Assembly (NCBI GenBank): GCA_029857995.1
Contig: JAOUFZ010000075.1
Location: 1-7,813, forward strand
Origin: Dehalococcoidia bacterium
GTDB lineage: Bacteria; Chloroflexota; Dehalococcoidia; GIF9; AB-539-J10
Reading direction: 5' to 3'
Length of the DNA stretch: 7,813 bases
A program made the translations under genes and the position numbers. Position 1 is the first letter of the stretch, and every line of letters starts with the position of its first letter. Below, in pieces: positions 1-6,581 of the stretch. The notes beneath the pieces were generated by a model, which saw only the letters and a list, made by a program, of their open reading frames with translations, ran no database searches and was not told the DNA's origin.

Positions 1-1
1 C

Positions 2-145
2 CAGAGGCGGGACGAGATTTTGTTCAAGATAACAACGGAGCTGGAGGATACCAAAAATGCCCTCAATCAGGTTGAACAGCTTGCTCAGAGACTGAGGAAA
101 TACCTGGATCGGTTAAGAAACATATATCAAACACTCTCTAAATAG
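2..145 (+). CDS. C-terminal end of an unidentified coiled-coil protein (5' end outside window)
   Basis: An open frame enters from the left edge and runs 47 codons to the TAG at 143-145. The translated tail (begins QRRDEILFKI, ends IYQTLSK) is highly charged, with leucines, isoleucines and valines at roughly heptad spacing, so it is most likely an amphipathic helix or coiled coil. No catalytic motif, signal peptide or membrane segment lies in the visible part, and I do not recognise the family. It ends 29 bases before gltX on the same strand, so the two may be co-transcribed. The stop codon lies inside a short palindrome (core 145-155), so this C-terminus may have been set by insertion of that element. 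Frame and stop are clear; function is unknown. Confidence 0.6.
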   Translation, partial: QRRDEILFKITTELEDTKNALNQVEQLAQRLRKYLDRLRNIYQTLSK

Positions 146-160
146 GGTCAGACCCAAATT
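141..160. repeat. REP-like palindrome, core GGGTCAGACCC
   Basis: Positions 145-155 read GGGTC-A-GACCC, a perfect 5-base inverted repeat around one base; weaker pairing continues outward (143/157, 141/159, 140/160). From memory, this core resembles short interspersed palindromes linked to REP-associated IS200-like tyrosine transposases in environmental bacteria; that link is recall, not something shown here. It overlaps the stop codon of the upstream frame and sits 19 bases before the gltX start. Only one copy is seen in the window, so its repetitive nature cannot be confirmed. Confidence 0.4.
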
Positions 161-174
161 CAGAATATAGCCCA

Positions 175-1641
175 ATGCAGTCTGAGTCAGAAACATCGGT
201 TAGACTTCGTTTTGCCCCCAGTCCTACAGGGTATCCACACTTAGGCAACATAAGGACGGCTCTATTCAACTGGCTTTTTGCTCGCCACCACGGCGGCATC
301 TTTATCTTACGGATTGAAGATACCGACACCGCTCGTAAGGTGGAGGGAGCAGTGGACATAATACTGGATAGCCTGCGCTGGCTGGGATTGGAGTGGGACG
401 AAGGGCCGTATTTCCAATCGCAACGGTTGTCTGTTTATCGTGAAACTGCGCAGAAGTTGCTTGATGAGGATCATGCATATTTGTGCTATTGCTCTCCAGA
501 ACGATTGGAGGCGATGCGGCAAGAACAGACGAAACGCAAGCAGCCACCGAAGTATGATCAACATTGTCGGAATCTGACTGAACAGGAAAAGAGTCAGCTA
601 AAGGCAGCAGGTATTACTCCCGTGGTTCGCTTCAAGACACCTCTTGAAGGCGAAACGACATTCCATGATTTGATTTATGGCCGGGTGACTTTCAAGCACG
701 ATACCCTAGACGACTTCGTCCTGCTTAAATCCGACGGTTATCCCACATATCACCTAGCCAATATAGTAGATGACCATTTGATGGCCATCTCACACGTCCT
801 CAGGGCCGAAGAGTGGCTCTCCAGCACTCCTCGCCACGTTTTGCTTTACCAGGCTCTTAGCTGGCAAGCTCCGCGATTTGCTCATTTGCCCATGATTCTG
901 GGACCTGAGCGTGCCAAATTATCCAAAAGACACGGTGCCACCAATATCAGCGAATATCAAAAACAAGGATATTTACCAGATGCCATGATCAATTTCCTGG
1001 CGCTTTTAGGGTGGTCGCTCGATGACCGAACTGAGTTATTGTCTCGAGAAGAATTGATAAGGCACTTCTCTTTGGAAAGGGTAGGCAAAACAGCGGCCAT
1101 CTTCAATAGGGAAAAACTGGAATGGATGAACGGGGTTTATCTGCGCAGGCTGAGCTTAGGAGAATTTGTCCATCGAGCTATGCCATTCTTAGATAGGGAT
1201 TTGCCGGACTCGGTGAGGCGGCCATTGGATGAAAGCTACGTCAGCCAGGTTCTATCACTCATTCAAGAACGAGCCAAGACTCTGGCCGAGGTTCCTCAGC
1301 TTGCTGATTTCTTCTTCCTTGACGAGCTGCGATATGATACAGGCCTGCTTTTGAAAGGCAAACTGGATGCCAAATCAGCGACCGGAGCTATCACGATTGC
1401 CTGGCAAAAGTTGGAGAAGCTAGCAACTTGGGATGCCGCTACACTAGAGGGTATCTTGCGCTCTCTGACCACAGAATTAAACCTACGCACAGGAGAATTC
1501 TTCGGCTCGTTAAGGATAGCCATCACAGGACGGACTGCGGCACCACCACTATTTCAGACCATGGCAGTATTGGGAAAAGAGAAATGCCTGAAACGATTCA
1601 AAATGACATTGCAGCTACTACTACCGAGTTGTCCTAACTAG
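175..1641 (+). CDS. gltX: Glutamyl-tRNA synthetase (GluRS)
   Basis: Cytoplasmic class I aminoacyl-tRNA synthetase that attaches glutamate to tRNA-Glu using ATP; 488 residues, normal for bacterial GluRS. The Rossmann catalytic domain opens with RFAPSPTGYPHLGN (residues 12-25), the HIGH-type motif, followed by LRIEDTD (45-51). KLSKRHGA at 248-255 is the KMSKS-type loop. A possible zinc site is C104-x-C106 with Y127-x3-C131. The helical anticodon-binding half follows and ends in the typical TGRTAAPPLFQTMAVLGKE stretch near residues 451-469. The ATG at 175 is chosen because it lies eight residues before the conserved VRLRFAPSPTG and no other in-frame start is nearby; no good Shine-Dalgarno precedes it. 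In lineages lacking GlnRS this enzyme may also charge tRNA-Gln for amidation, but that cannot be decided here. Identity is very secure. Confidence 0.97.
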   Translation: MQSESETSVRLRFAPSPTGYPHLGNIRTALFNWLFARHHGGIFILRIEDTDTARKVEGAVDIILDSLRWLGLEWDEGPYFQSQRLSVYRETAQKLLDEDHAYLCYCSPERLEAMRQEQTKRKQPPKYDQHCRNLTEQEKSQLKAAGITPVVRFKTPLEGETTFHDLIYGRVTFKHDTLDDFVLLKSDGYPTYHLANIVDDHLMAISHVLRAEEWLSSTPRHVLLYQALSWQAPRFAHLPMILGPERAKLSKRHGATNISEYQKQGYLPDAMINFLALLGWSLDDRTELLSREELIRHFSLERVGKTAAIFNREKLEWMNGVYLRRLSLGEFVHRAMPFLDRDLPDSVRRPLDESYVSQVLSLIQERAKTLAEVPQLADFFFLDELRYDTGLLLKGKLDAKSATGAITIAWQKLEKLATWDAATLEGILRSLTTELNLRTGEFFGSLRIAITGRTAAPPLFQTMAVLGKEKCLKRFKMTLQLLLPSCPN

Positions 1642-1740
1642 AATGCCACGTATAACCTGGTAGCAAGAAGTCAAGCAGTTTTCGGCTTCTGTCTAGCTTG
1701 CCAAAATCCTGGAATCTTTGCTGCAAAACCGCAGAAGGTA

Positions 1741-1770
1741 TTGACAAAGCTTTGCTCTTATAGTAACAAT
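1741..1770 (+). promoter_or_regulatory. Possible sigma-70-type promoter for the DUF5679 gene
   Basis: A perfect TTGACA lies at 1741-1746. A four-of-six match to the -10 box (AACAAT, 1765-1770) follows at 18 bases. TATAGT at 1759-1764 is a better hexamer, but its 12-base spacing is too short. The site sits 31 bases ahead of the DUF5679 start in the gltX-DUF5679 gap, so that gene may have its own transcript. The -10 is weak, so this is tentative. Confidence 0.35.
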
Positions 1771-1790
1771 ATGGCAATAGCGAAATAGAA

Positions 1791-1797
1791 AGGAGGG
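1791..1797 (+). promoter_or_regulatory. Strong ribosome binding site for the DUF5679 gene
   Basis: AGGAGGG (in the context GAAAGGAGGGC) lies four bases before the ATG at 1802. It is the best Shine-Dalgarno sequence in the window and fixes the start of this very short gene. gltX and leuS have nothing comparable. Confidence 0.85.
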
Positions 1798-1801
1798 CAC
1801 G

Positions 1802-1945
1802 ATGGCAACAGCTTATTGCATGAAGTGTAGGAAAAAGAGGGAGATAAGCAACCCACGGCGGGTTATGCTCAAGAATCGCAGACCAGCCACCCAAGGTGTG
1901 TGTCCTGTGTGCGGCACAAAAGTATTCAGAATAGAGAAACGCTGA
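1802..1945 (+). CDS. DUF5679 small zinc-ribbon protein
   Basis: A 47-residue protein beginning MATAYCMKCRKKRE and ending CPVCGTKVFRIEKR. Two CxxC pairs (C6-x2-C9 and C34-x2-C37) should bind one zinc ion in a rubredoxin-like knuckle fold. The central RPATQGVCPVCGTK segment is the hallmark I recall for DUF5679, and the length is typical of that family, so the gene looks complete. It is very basic (rich in Lys and Arg), which would suit nucleic-acid or ribosome binding, but the family has no established function that I know of. The start is fixed by the Shine-Dalgarno at 1791-1797, and there is a promoter-like sequence upstream. It lies 160 bases after gltX and 509 bases before leuS, probably as its own unit. 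Confidence 0.88.
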   Translation: MATAYCMKCRKKREISNPRRVMLKNRRPATQGVCPVCGTKVFRIEKR

Positions 1946-1960
1946 ATATCTACGGCGGTC

Positions 1961-2024
1961 ACCGGGTGTTGAGGGGTCACGCACTGGCCGTGGTCTGGTT
2001 TATGCCTGCGTGAACTCCACGGGC
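1961..2024 (+). other. Long imperfect hairpin after the DUF5679 gene
   Basis: TCACGCA (1977-1983) pairs perfectly with TGCGTGA (2007-2013). Inside it GGC (1986-1988) pairs with GCC (2004-2006). Outside it GGGG (1973-1976) pairs with CTCC (2015-2018) after one bulged A, and CCGGGTG pairs imperfectly with CACGGG further out. The result is a rod of roughly 60 bases beginning about 16 bases after the DUF5679 stop. No T-run follows, so it is not a classical rho-independent terminator. It could be part of a structured RNA or a 3' end stabiliser; I do not recognise an RNA family. The folding is by eye only. Confidence 0.4.
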
Positions 2025-2043
2025 GAGAGAGCAAAAATTCTGA

Positions 2044-2124
2044 CAGGATAGTTGTATCCTGGCAAGTGCGGTATACTTCTGGGATTAGTCCCAAAAGTAA
2101 GAAGCAGAGAGCTTGTTATCTCTC
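2044..2124 (+). other. Three consecutive small hairpins upstream of leuS
   Basis: First: CAGGATA-GTTG-TATCCTG (2044-2061), a perfect 7-base stem with a 4-base loop. Second: 2074-2099, TACTT-c-TGGGA-TTAG-TCCCA-a-AAGTA, ten pairs with one mismatch. Third: GAGAG (2107-2111) pairing with CTCTC (2120-2124) around an 8-base loop. With the rod at 1961-2024 this makes four hairpins within about 165 bases. They could be a leader or small RNA, but no T-box sequence, riboswitch core or known RNA family is recognisable. Confidence 0.35.
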
Positions 2125-2454
2125 AAAGATCGTGGTTCAAGCCTTGATTGCCCGTATATCTTGCGTTCGATACCCCCTTGAGGATCTGAGGGCTTCTCGC
2201 CAAAATACTTGCGGTCCCTTAACAAAGACACGCGGGCTAATCTAGTTCGGCCGGAAGGCACATAATCCAGCTTGCAGGTCTTCAATTCCTCCTCGATTTT
2301 ATTGCCACTCTCCTCCCAGAATCTCTCTTTTGTTCTTGAGTACAGGAGGCCGGTTCTCTTCTCGCATCTTTCCCCTTTGCCATTTTCCGCGTCGATTTCC
2401 AATGACAGAGAGGGACTTTTAATTCACCCTGAGTTAGGTTAAACTTTACCGAAT
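2125..2454. other. Gene-free stretch before leuS, partly pyrimidine-rich
   Basis: About 330 bases with no supported gene on either strand. From about 2281 to 2390 roughly three quarters of the + strand bases are pyrimidines by hand count. The minus strand has overlapping open frames here (TTG start at 2402 down to 2085; ATG at 2383 down to 2282), but neither has convincing homology or a good ribosome site. No clear promoter or Shine-Dalgarno precedes the leuS ATG. It may hold the leuS promoter and leader, or a decayed gene. Confidence 0.4.
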
Positions 2455-4902
2455 ATGACGCAAAAGTATGCCGCTCAGGAAATCGAAAAAACATGGCAGC
2501 AGAGATGGGCGGCTGATCATATTTATACGGTGCGGAGACATAATAGCCGCCCAAAATTTTACGCCTTGACTATGTTTCCATATACCTCAGGAGATCTCCA
2601 CATTGGCCATTGGTACGCCATGGCGCCCTCAGACACTTATGCCAGATTCAAGAGGATGCAGGGCTATAATGTGCTGCATCCCATGGGCTTTGATGCGTTT
2701 GGCTTGCCTGCCGAAAATGCAGCCATCAGTCGTGGTATTCACCCTTATGACTGGACGATGAGAAACATAGACAATATGCGTCGGCAGCTGAGGAGCATGG
2801 GGGCGATATATGACTGGGATCGTGAAGTAATCACTTGTCTACCTAGCTATTACAAGTGGACACAGTGGTTTTTCCTCAAATTTTATCACGCTGGTCTCGC
2901 CTACCGAGCTAAGGCGCCCGTTAACTGGTGTCCTAGATGTCAGACAGTGCTGGCTAATGAACAAGTAATAGGAGAAGGTGTCTGTGAGAGGTGCAGTACA
3001 CCAGTGACGAAAAGAGAGCTGGAACAATGGTTTTTCAGAATTACTAAATACGCCGAGGAATTGCTCGACCATAGTCGTCTGGACTGGCCAGAGCACATAA
3101 AGACAATGCAGAAGAACTGGGTGGGCAAGAGCGAGGGGGCGGAAATTTCCTTCCGTCTAGAAGACGAAGAAATGGAACAGAAGGAGATAAGAGTGTTCAC
3201 TACTCGGCCGGATACTATTTTTGGGGTGACTTTCTTCCTCCTAGCTCCGGAACATCCTTTGGTTTCTCAATTGACCAGGCCTGAACATAAAGCCGAAGTG
3301 GACAAGTATGTCGCTTGGTGTCCGCGGCAGACTGAGTATGAACGGGTGGCACTAGGCAGGGAGAAAACGGGAGCCTTTCTGGGAACATACGTCATCAATC
3401 CGGTGAACGGAGAGCGAGTGCCTATCTGGATTGCTGATTATGTATTGCCAACCTATGGCACAGGAGCAGTCATGGCAGTGCCTGCTCATGATGAACGAGA
3501 CTTGGAATTTGCCAGAAGGTTTAAGCTACCGGTGCGAACAGTCATTGCTCCTCCAGGCTGGATGGGTGAAGAATTGGCGGAAGCATATGCCGGGTCAGGT
3601 ACAATGGTGAATTCTGGGGAGTTCAGCGGTTTGTCCAGCGAAAAGGGATATGAAGCGATCTGTGCTTTGTTGGAGGAAAAAGGATGGGGCAAGCGGACAG
3701 TCGTTTATCGCCTCCGTGATTGGCTTATCTCCAGACAGAGGTATTGGGGAGCACCCATCCCCATTATTTATTGTGATAGGTGTGGCACAGTCCCTGTGCC
3801 CGAAGAGGATTTGCCTGTCTTGCTTCCTCCCAATGCAGAATTTAAACCAACCGGCGAATCTCCCTTAAAATACTGCCAGTCATTCGTCAATACCGCCTGC
3901 CCTAAATGTTCCGGACCTGCACGAAGAGAGACTGATACTATGGATACTTTTATGTGTTCCTCCTGGTATTTCTTGAGGTACACCAGTCCCAAAACCAGGA
4001 GTGCTTCTTTTAATGCTGCCAAGGTGAAATATTGGTTGCCTGTGGATTTGTATACCGGGGGTGCCGAACATGCAGTCATGCACCTCTTCTACGCTCGTTT
4101 TTTCATCAAAGCATTGAAGGATATGGGACTCGTTAGCTTTAACGAGCCATTTGCTCGCCTATTCAACCAGGGCACCATAGTCTATCGTGGTGATAAGATG
4201 AGCAAATCCAGAGGTAACGTAATTGCCCCCGACGAATATGTGGCTAAGTTAGGAGCCGACGCCGTTCGCGGGTATCTCATGTTTATCGGTCCCTGGGAAC
4301 TTGGGGGTGAATGGAGCGATAGAGGCATCGTAGGCATCAGCCGCTGGCTGAATCGAGTGTGGAGCTTAATGACAGCAGACTATGCTAGCCGTGTCGTCGA
4401 TCCTGAAGCCGAGAAAGAATTGCTTCATTTCACTCACAAGACCATCAAAGAGGTGACTGCTGATCTGGAAAGATTCCGCTTCAACACCATGCTTTCCAGC
4501 CTTATGGAATTCAGTAACTACCTATCCAAGATTAAAGAAAGAGGGATAGTGTCAAGTTCTGTATGGAAAGAAGCTATTGGTTATTTTCTCCGTCTCTTCG
4601 CACCGACTGCTCCGCATCTTGCCGAAGAGTTATGGAAGAGAACGGGGCATCCTTATAGTGTGCATAACCAGTCATGGCCCGGGTATGCCGAAGAACTAGC
4701 CAGGGAAGAAGAGATCACATTAATAATTCAGGTTAATGGCAAACTTCGCGATAAGATCCTTGTATCTGCTTCCGTAAGCGAAGTCGAAGCTAGGGAATTG
4801 GCGCTCGGTCGAGAGCGCGTGAAGGCTTATATCAGTGGTAAGAGCCTCACTAGAGTCATTTATGTCCCCAAGCGGGTGGTAAACATTGTGGTAGCATCAT
4901 GA
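2455..4902 (+). CDS. leuS: Leucyl-tRNA synthetase (LeuRS)
   Basis: Cytoplasmic class I synthetase that charges tRNA-Leu and edits mischarged products; 815 residues, the usual bacterial length. HIGH motif: YTSGDLHIGH (43-52). A first zinc module has C159-x2-C162 and C177-x2-C180. The CP1 editing domain carries the threonine-rich TTRPDT (249-254) and GTGAVMAVPAHDERD (335-349), including the conserved editing aspartate (D346), so proofreading looks intact. A second zinc module has C440-x2-C443 and C482-x2-C485. KMSKS is at 581-585, followed by the anticodon-binding helices, and the C-terminal appended domain starts near ITLIIQVNGKLRDK. The ATG fits the family start (KYAAQEIEKTWQQRW), but no Shine-Dalgarno is visible and the 509 bases upstream carry several hairpins, so a structured leader is possible. 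Its TGA overlaps the proC start by four bases. Confidence 0.97.
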   Translation: MTQKYAAQEIEKTWQQRWAADHIYTVRRHNSRPKFYALTMFPYTSGDLHIGHWYAMAPSDTYARFKRMQGYNVLHPMGFDAFGLPAENAAISRGIHPYDWTMRNIDNMRRQLRSMGAIYDWDREVITCLPSYYKWTQWFFLKFYHAGLAYRAKAPVNWCPRCQTVLANEQVIGEGVCERCSTPVTKRELEQWFFRITKYAEELLDHSRLDWPEHIKTMQKNWVGKSEGAEISFRLEDEEMEQKEIRVFTTRPDTIFGVTFFLLAPEHPLVSQLTRPEHKAEVDKYVAWCPRQTEYERVALGREKTGAFLGTYVINPVNGERVPIWIADYVLPTYGTGAVMAVPAHDERDLEFARRFKLPVRTVIAPPGWMGEELAEAYAGSGTMVNSGEFSGLSSEKGYEAICALLEEKGWGKRTVVYRLRDWLISRQRYWGAPIPIIYCDRCGTVPVPEEDLPVLLPPNAEFKPTGESPLKYCQSFVNTACPKCSGPARRETDTMDTFMCSSWYFLRYTSPKTRSASFNAAKVKYWLPVDLYTGGAEHAVMHLFYARFFIKALKDMGLVSFNEPFARLFNQGTIVYRGDKMSKSRGNVIAPDEYVAKLGADAVRGYLMFIGPWELGGEWSDRGIVGISRWLNRVWSLMTADYASRVVDPEAEKELLHFTHKTIKEVTADLERFRFNTMLSSLMEFSNYLSKIKERGIVSSSVWKEAIGYFLRLFAPTAPHLAEELWKRTGHPYSVHNQSWPGYAEELAREEEITLIIQVNGKLRDKILVSASVSEVEARELALGRERVKAYISGKSLTRVIYVPKRVVNIVVAS

Positions 4903-5726
4903 TGGAAGCGCGAGGTAGCAAAGCCAAGAAGAAGATAAAGATAGCCTTTATTGGTGGCGGAGCTATGGGAGAAGCGATGGCCAAATGCCTTTTGAATAAA
5001 AAGATGGCTGGGCCACAAGATGTCGTAGTTAGCGATGTCAGTCCAGTGCGCCGTGAAGTATTGAACAGAGAATATGGGGTCAGCTGTTTGGCCGATAATA
5101 GAGAGGCGGTAAAAAATGCTGACTTGATTATTCTGGCAGTGAAGCCCCAGAATCTGCCTCAGGTAATGGATGAGATAAAGGGTTTGGCTGCCGAACAGTT
5201 AGTTCTATCTATCGTAGCCGGCGCTACTCTATCCAGTCTGTGCCGGGGTTTAGACCATTCCTCTGTGATTCGGGCTATGCCTAATATGCCAGCACAAATT
5301 GGCGAGGGAATGACTGTCTGGACGGCAACTACTGAAACTGAACCGAGGCAAAAGAGGTTGGCTCAGACTGTGCTGGGTGCCTTGGGTAAAGAGATTTATG
5401 TTGCCGATGAAAAATATTTGGGTATGGCCACTGCTTTGAGCGGCAGCGGTCCGGCTTATGTCTTTCTCTTTATCGAGGCGCTCATAGATGCTGGTGTTCA
5501 TATTGGTCTGCCCCGGGATATGGCTCAAGCGTTAGTGATACAGACCGTACTCGGCTCTACTCACACTGTTGAGAAGACGGGCAAGCACCCTGCTGATCTG
5601 AGGAACATGGTTACCTCGCCGGGAGGAACTACTACCGAGGGTCTTCTTCAGTTAGAAAAGAGGAGATTTCGGTCTCTTATTCTGGAGGCTGTAGCTGCAG
5701 CCTATAATAAAGCTAAACGCCTTTAA
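4899..5726 (+). CDS. proC: Pyrroline-5-carboxylate reductase
   Basis: Catalyses the last step of proline synthesis, NAD(P)H-dependent reduction of pyrroline-5-carboxylate to proline, in the cytoplasm; 275 residues, normal for ProC. The N-terminal Rossmann domain carries the dinucleotide-binding loop IGGGAMG (18-24). Family motifs follow: VKPQ (81-84), RAMPNMPAQIGEGM (125-138), ALSGSGPAYVF (179-189) and the C-terminal P5CR signature region HPADLRNMVTSPGGTTTEG (230-248). The enzyme normally forms oligomers through the C-terminal helices. The start overlaps the leuS stop as ATGA; a second ATG follows at once (4902), so the exact start could be one codon later. About ten extra basic residues precede the first strand. 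Translational coupling to leuS is likely. A decayed copy of its 3' half lies at about 7355-7718. Confidence 0.96.
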   Translation: MMEARGSKAKKKIKIAFIGGGAMGEAMAKCLLNKKMAGPQDVVVSDVSPVRREVLNREYGVSCLADNREAVKNADLIILAVKPQNLPQVMDEIKGLAAEQLVLSIVAGATLSSLCRGLDHSSVIRAMPNMPAQIGEGMTVWTATTETEPRQKRLAQTVLGALGKEIYVADEKYLGMATALSGSGPAYVFLFIEALIDAGVHIGLPRDMAQALVIQTVLGSTHTVEKTGKHPADLRNMVTSPGGTTTEGLLQLEKRRFRSLILEAVAAAYNKAKRL

Positions 5727-5776
5727 GAGTTTTCTAAAGTGGATTTGCCTTCTAAAAACACGGTTCAAGGGTTACC

Positions 5777-6448
5777 ATGAGAGACATACAGCTACGCAGG
5801 TTGATAAATTGGCTGGTTTTGTTCTGCCTTAACACATTTGGGCGCAACGTGGCTATCTGGAAGGCGTTTAGAAATAGGACAGGTGCGAGAATACTGGATA
5901 TAGGTTGTGGCCGATATAGCGCTCTCTCACAAGTTATCAGAACTCAAAATTTTTATACGATAGGGTTAGATATTTTTGAGCCTCATGTTAGAGCATCCAA
6001 TCACAGAGGCACTTACCAAGGTGTCATCTGCGGAGACGTGAGGGCGCTTCCTATCAAGGATAAGCAGTTTGATTTGATAATTCTTCTTGAAGTGCTAGAA
6101 CACCTTGATAAAGAGGATGGGCAAAAGGCTCTCCGCGAGCTTCAAAGAGTGTCGAGGGAAGCGATTTTGTTAACCACTCCTATGCGCAAATGCCCGCATC
6201 ATGATTACTACGGGAATCCCTATGAGGAACATAGATATGTCTGGAGTTTGGAGGAACTAAAGGCAAGTGGTTTTGTCATTAGAGGTAAAGGTATAAGAGG
6301 CTTAACCGTAGGAGACAGATGGTGGCGTTCTCCCCCCATCTTCTTCAGACCCCTTCAATACATTATCTACATGATTGGTACGGCATTTAGCTATTTTCTC
6401 CCCATTATAGCTGCAGATGCTATTGCCTGGAAATACTTTGATAGATGA
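5777..6448 (+). CDS. Class I SAM-dependent methyltransferase, tandem copy 1
   Basis: A 223-residue protein with the class I methyltransferase core. Motif I is ILDIGCGRYSAL (39-50), the glycine loop that binds S-adenosylmethionine. D65 in YTIGLDIF ends strand 2 and should bind the ribose. GDVRALP (86-92) and DLIILLEVLEHL (99-110) are the adenine-side and strand-4 motifs, and LLTTP (131-135) is strand 5. The region after it (HHDYYGNPYEEHRYVW, then SLEELKASGF) resembles Methyltransf_11/23 members acting on small molecules or glycans; the substrate cannot be named. The N-terminus (LINWLVLFCLNTFG, 9-22) and C-terminus (about 193-217) are hydrophobic, hinting at membrane contact. The start is supported by AAGGG at 5767-5771, five bases upstream. 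It follows proC by 50 bases and could share its transcript. A near-identical gene follows. Confidence 0.88.
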   Translation: MRDIQLRRLINWLVLFCLNTFGRNVAIWKAFRNRTGARILDIGCGRYSALSQVIRTQNFYTIGLDIFEPHVRASNHRGTYQGVICGDVRALPIKDKQFDLIILLEVLEHLDKEDGQKALRELQRVSREAILLTTPMRKCPHHDYYGNPYEEHRYVWSLEELKASGFVIRGKGIRGLTVGDRWWRSPPIFFRPLQYIIYMIGTAFSYFLPIIAADAIAWKYFDR

Positions 6449-6452
6449 TGGG

Positions 6453-6465
6453 CTGTCGGCGACAG
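6453..6465 (+). other. Short hairpin after methyltransferase copy 1
   Basis: CTGTC-GGC-GACAG lies four bases after the stop codon. It has no T-run and is too short for a terminator. The counterpart after copy 2 (7258-7270) reads CTGTC-GGT-GACGG; its stem change (A to G opposite T) keeps a wobble pair, so pairing is preserved. The function is unclear and a chance palindrome is possible. Confidence 0.3.
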
Positions 6466-6581
6466 TATAACAAGCAATCTGGGACACGGTAAGTGATACT
6501 TATTGCCAACGGAGTGTTGCTGAACGAGAGTAGTTATCAACAATTGCGCGATATTTGGTCTGACACGGTCCAAGGGTTACC

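Larger units (their letters stand above)
5758..6562 (+). repeat. 805-base tandem duplication, first copy
   Basis: The unit starts at ACACGGT, 19 bases before the ATG of the first methyltransferase, and includes its Shine-Dalgarno, the whole gene and about 115 bases after it. The corresponding bases of the second copy lie 805 positions downstream (ATG 5777 versus 6582). Left of 5758 the two upstream sequences no longer match. ACACGGT occurs again inside the unit tail at 6484-6490, which may have offered microhomology for the event. Confidence 0.9.

Noticed and set aside
1655..1715. Rho-independent terminator after gltX
   Set aside because: Only 4-5 base pairings that compete with each other (GCAAG/CTTGC, AGAAG/CTTCT) and no T-run follow.
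2125..2210. tRNA suggested by GGTTCAAG and GTTCGATA strings
   Set aside because: Neither string has a matching T-stem, and no acceptor or anticodon arm can be assembled around it.
2258..2340. Leucine-rich leader peptide that could control leuS by attenuation
   Set aside because: The frame with many CTT/CTC codons opens after a TAA near 2239 but has no ATG, GTG or TTG start and no ribosome site; its leucines follow from the pyrimidine-rich composition.
1946..2454. T-box leader controlling leuS
   Set aside because: No sequence close to the conserved T-box bulge (GGGTGGNACCRCG) or an antiterminator/terminator pair with a T-run is present.
5727..5757. Terminator between proC and the first methyltransferase
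   Set aside because: CTTTA/TAAAG near the proC stop is a 5-pair A/T stem without GC pairs or a T-run.
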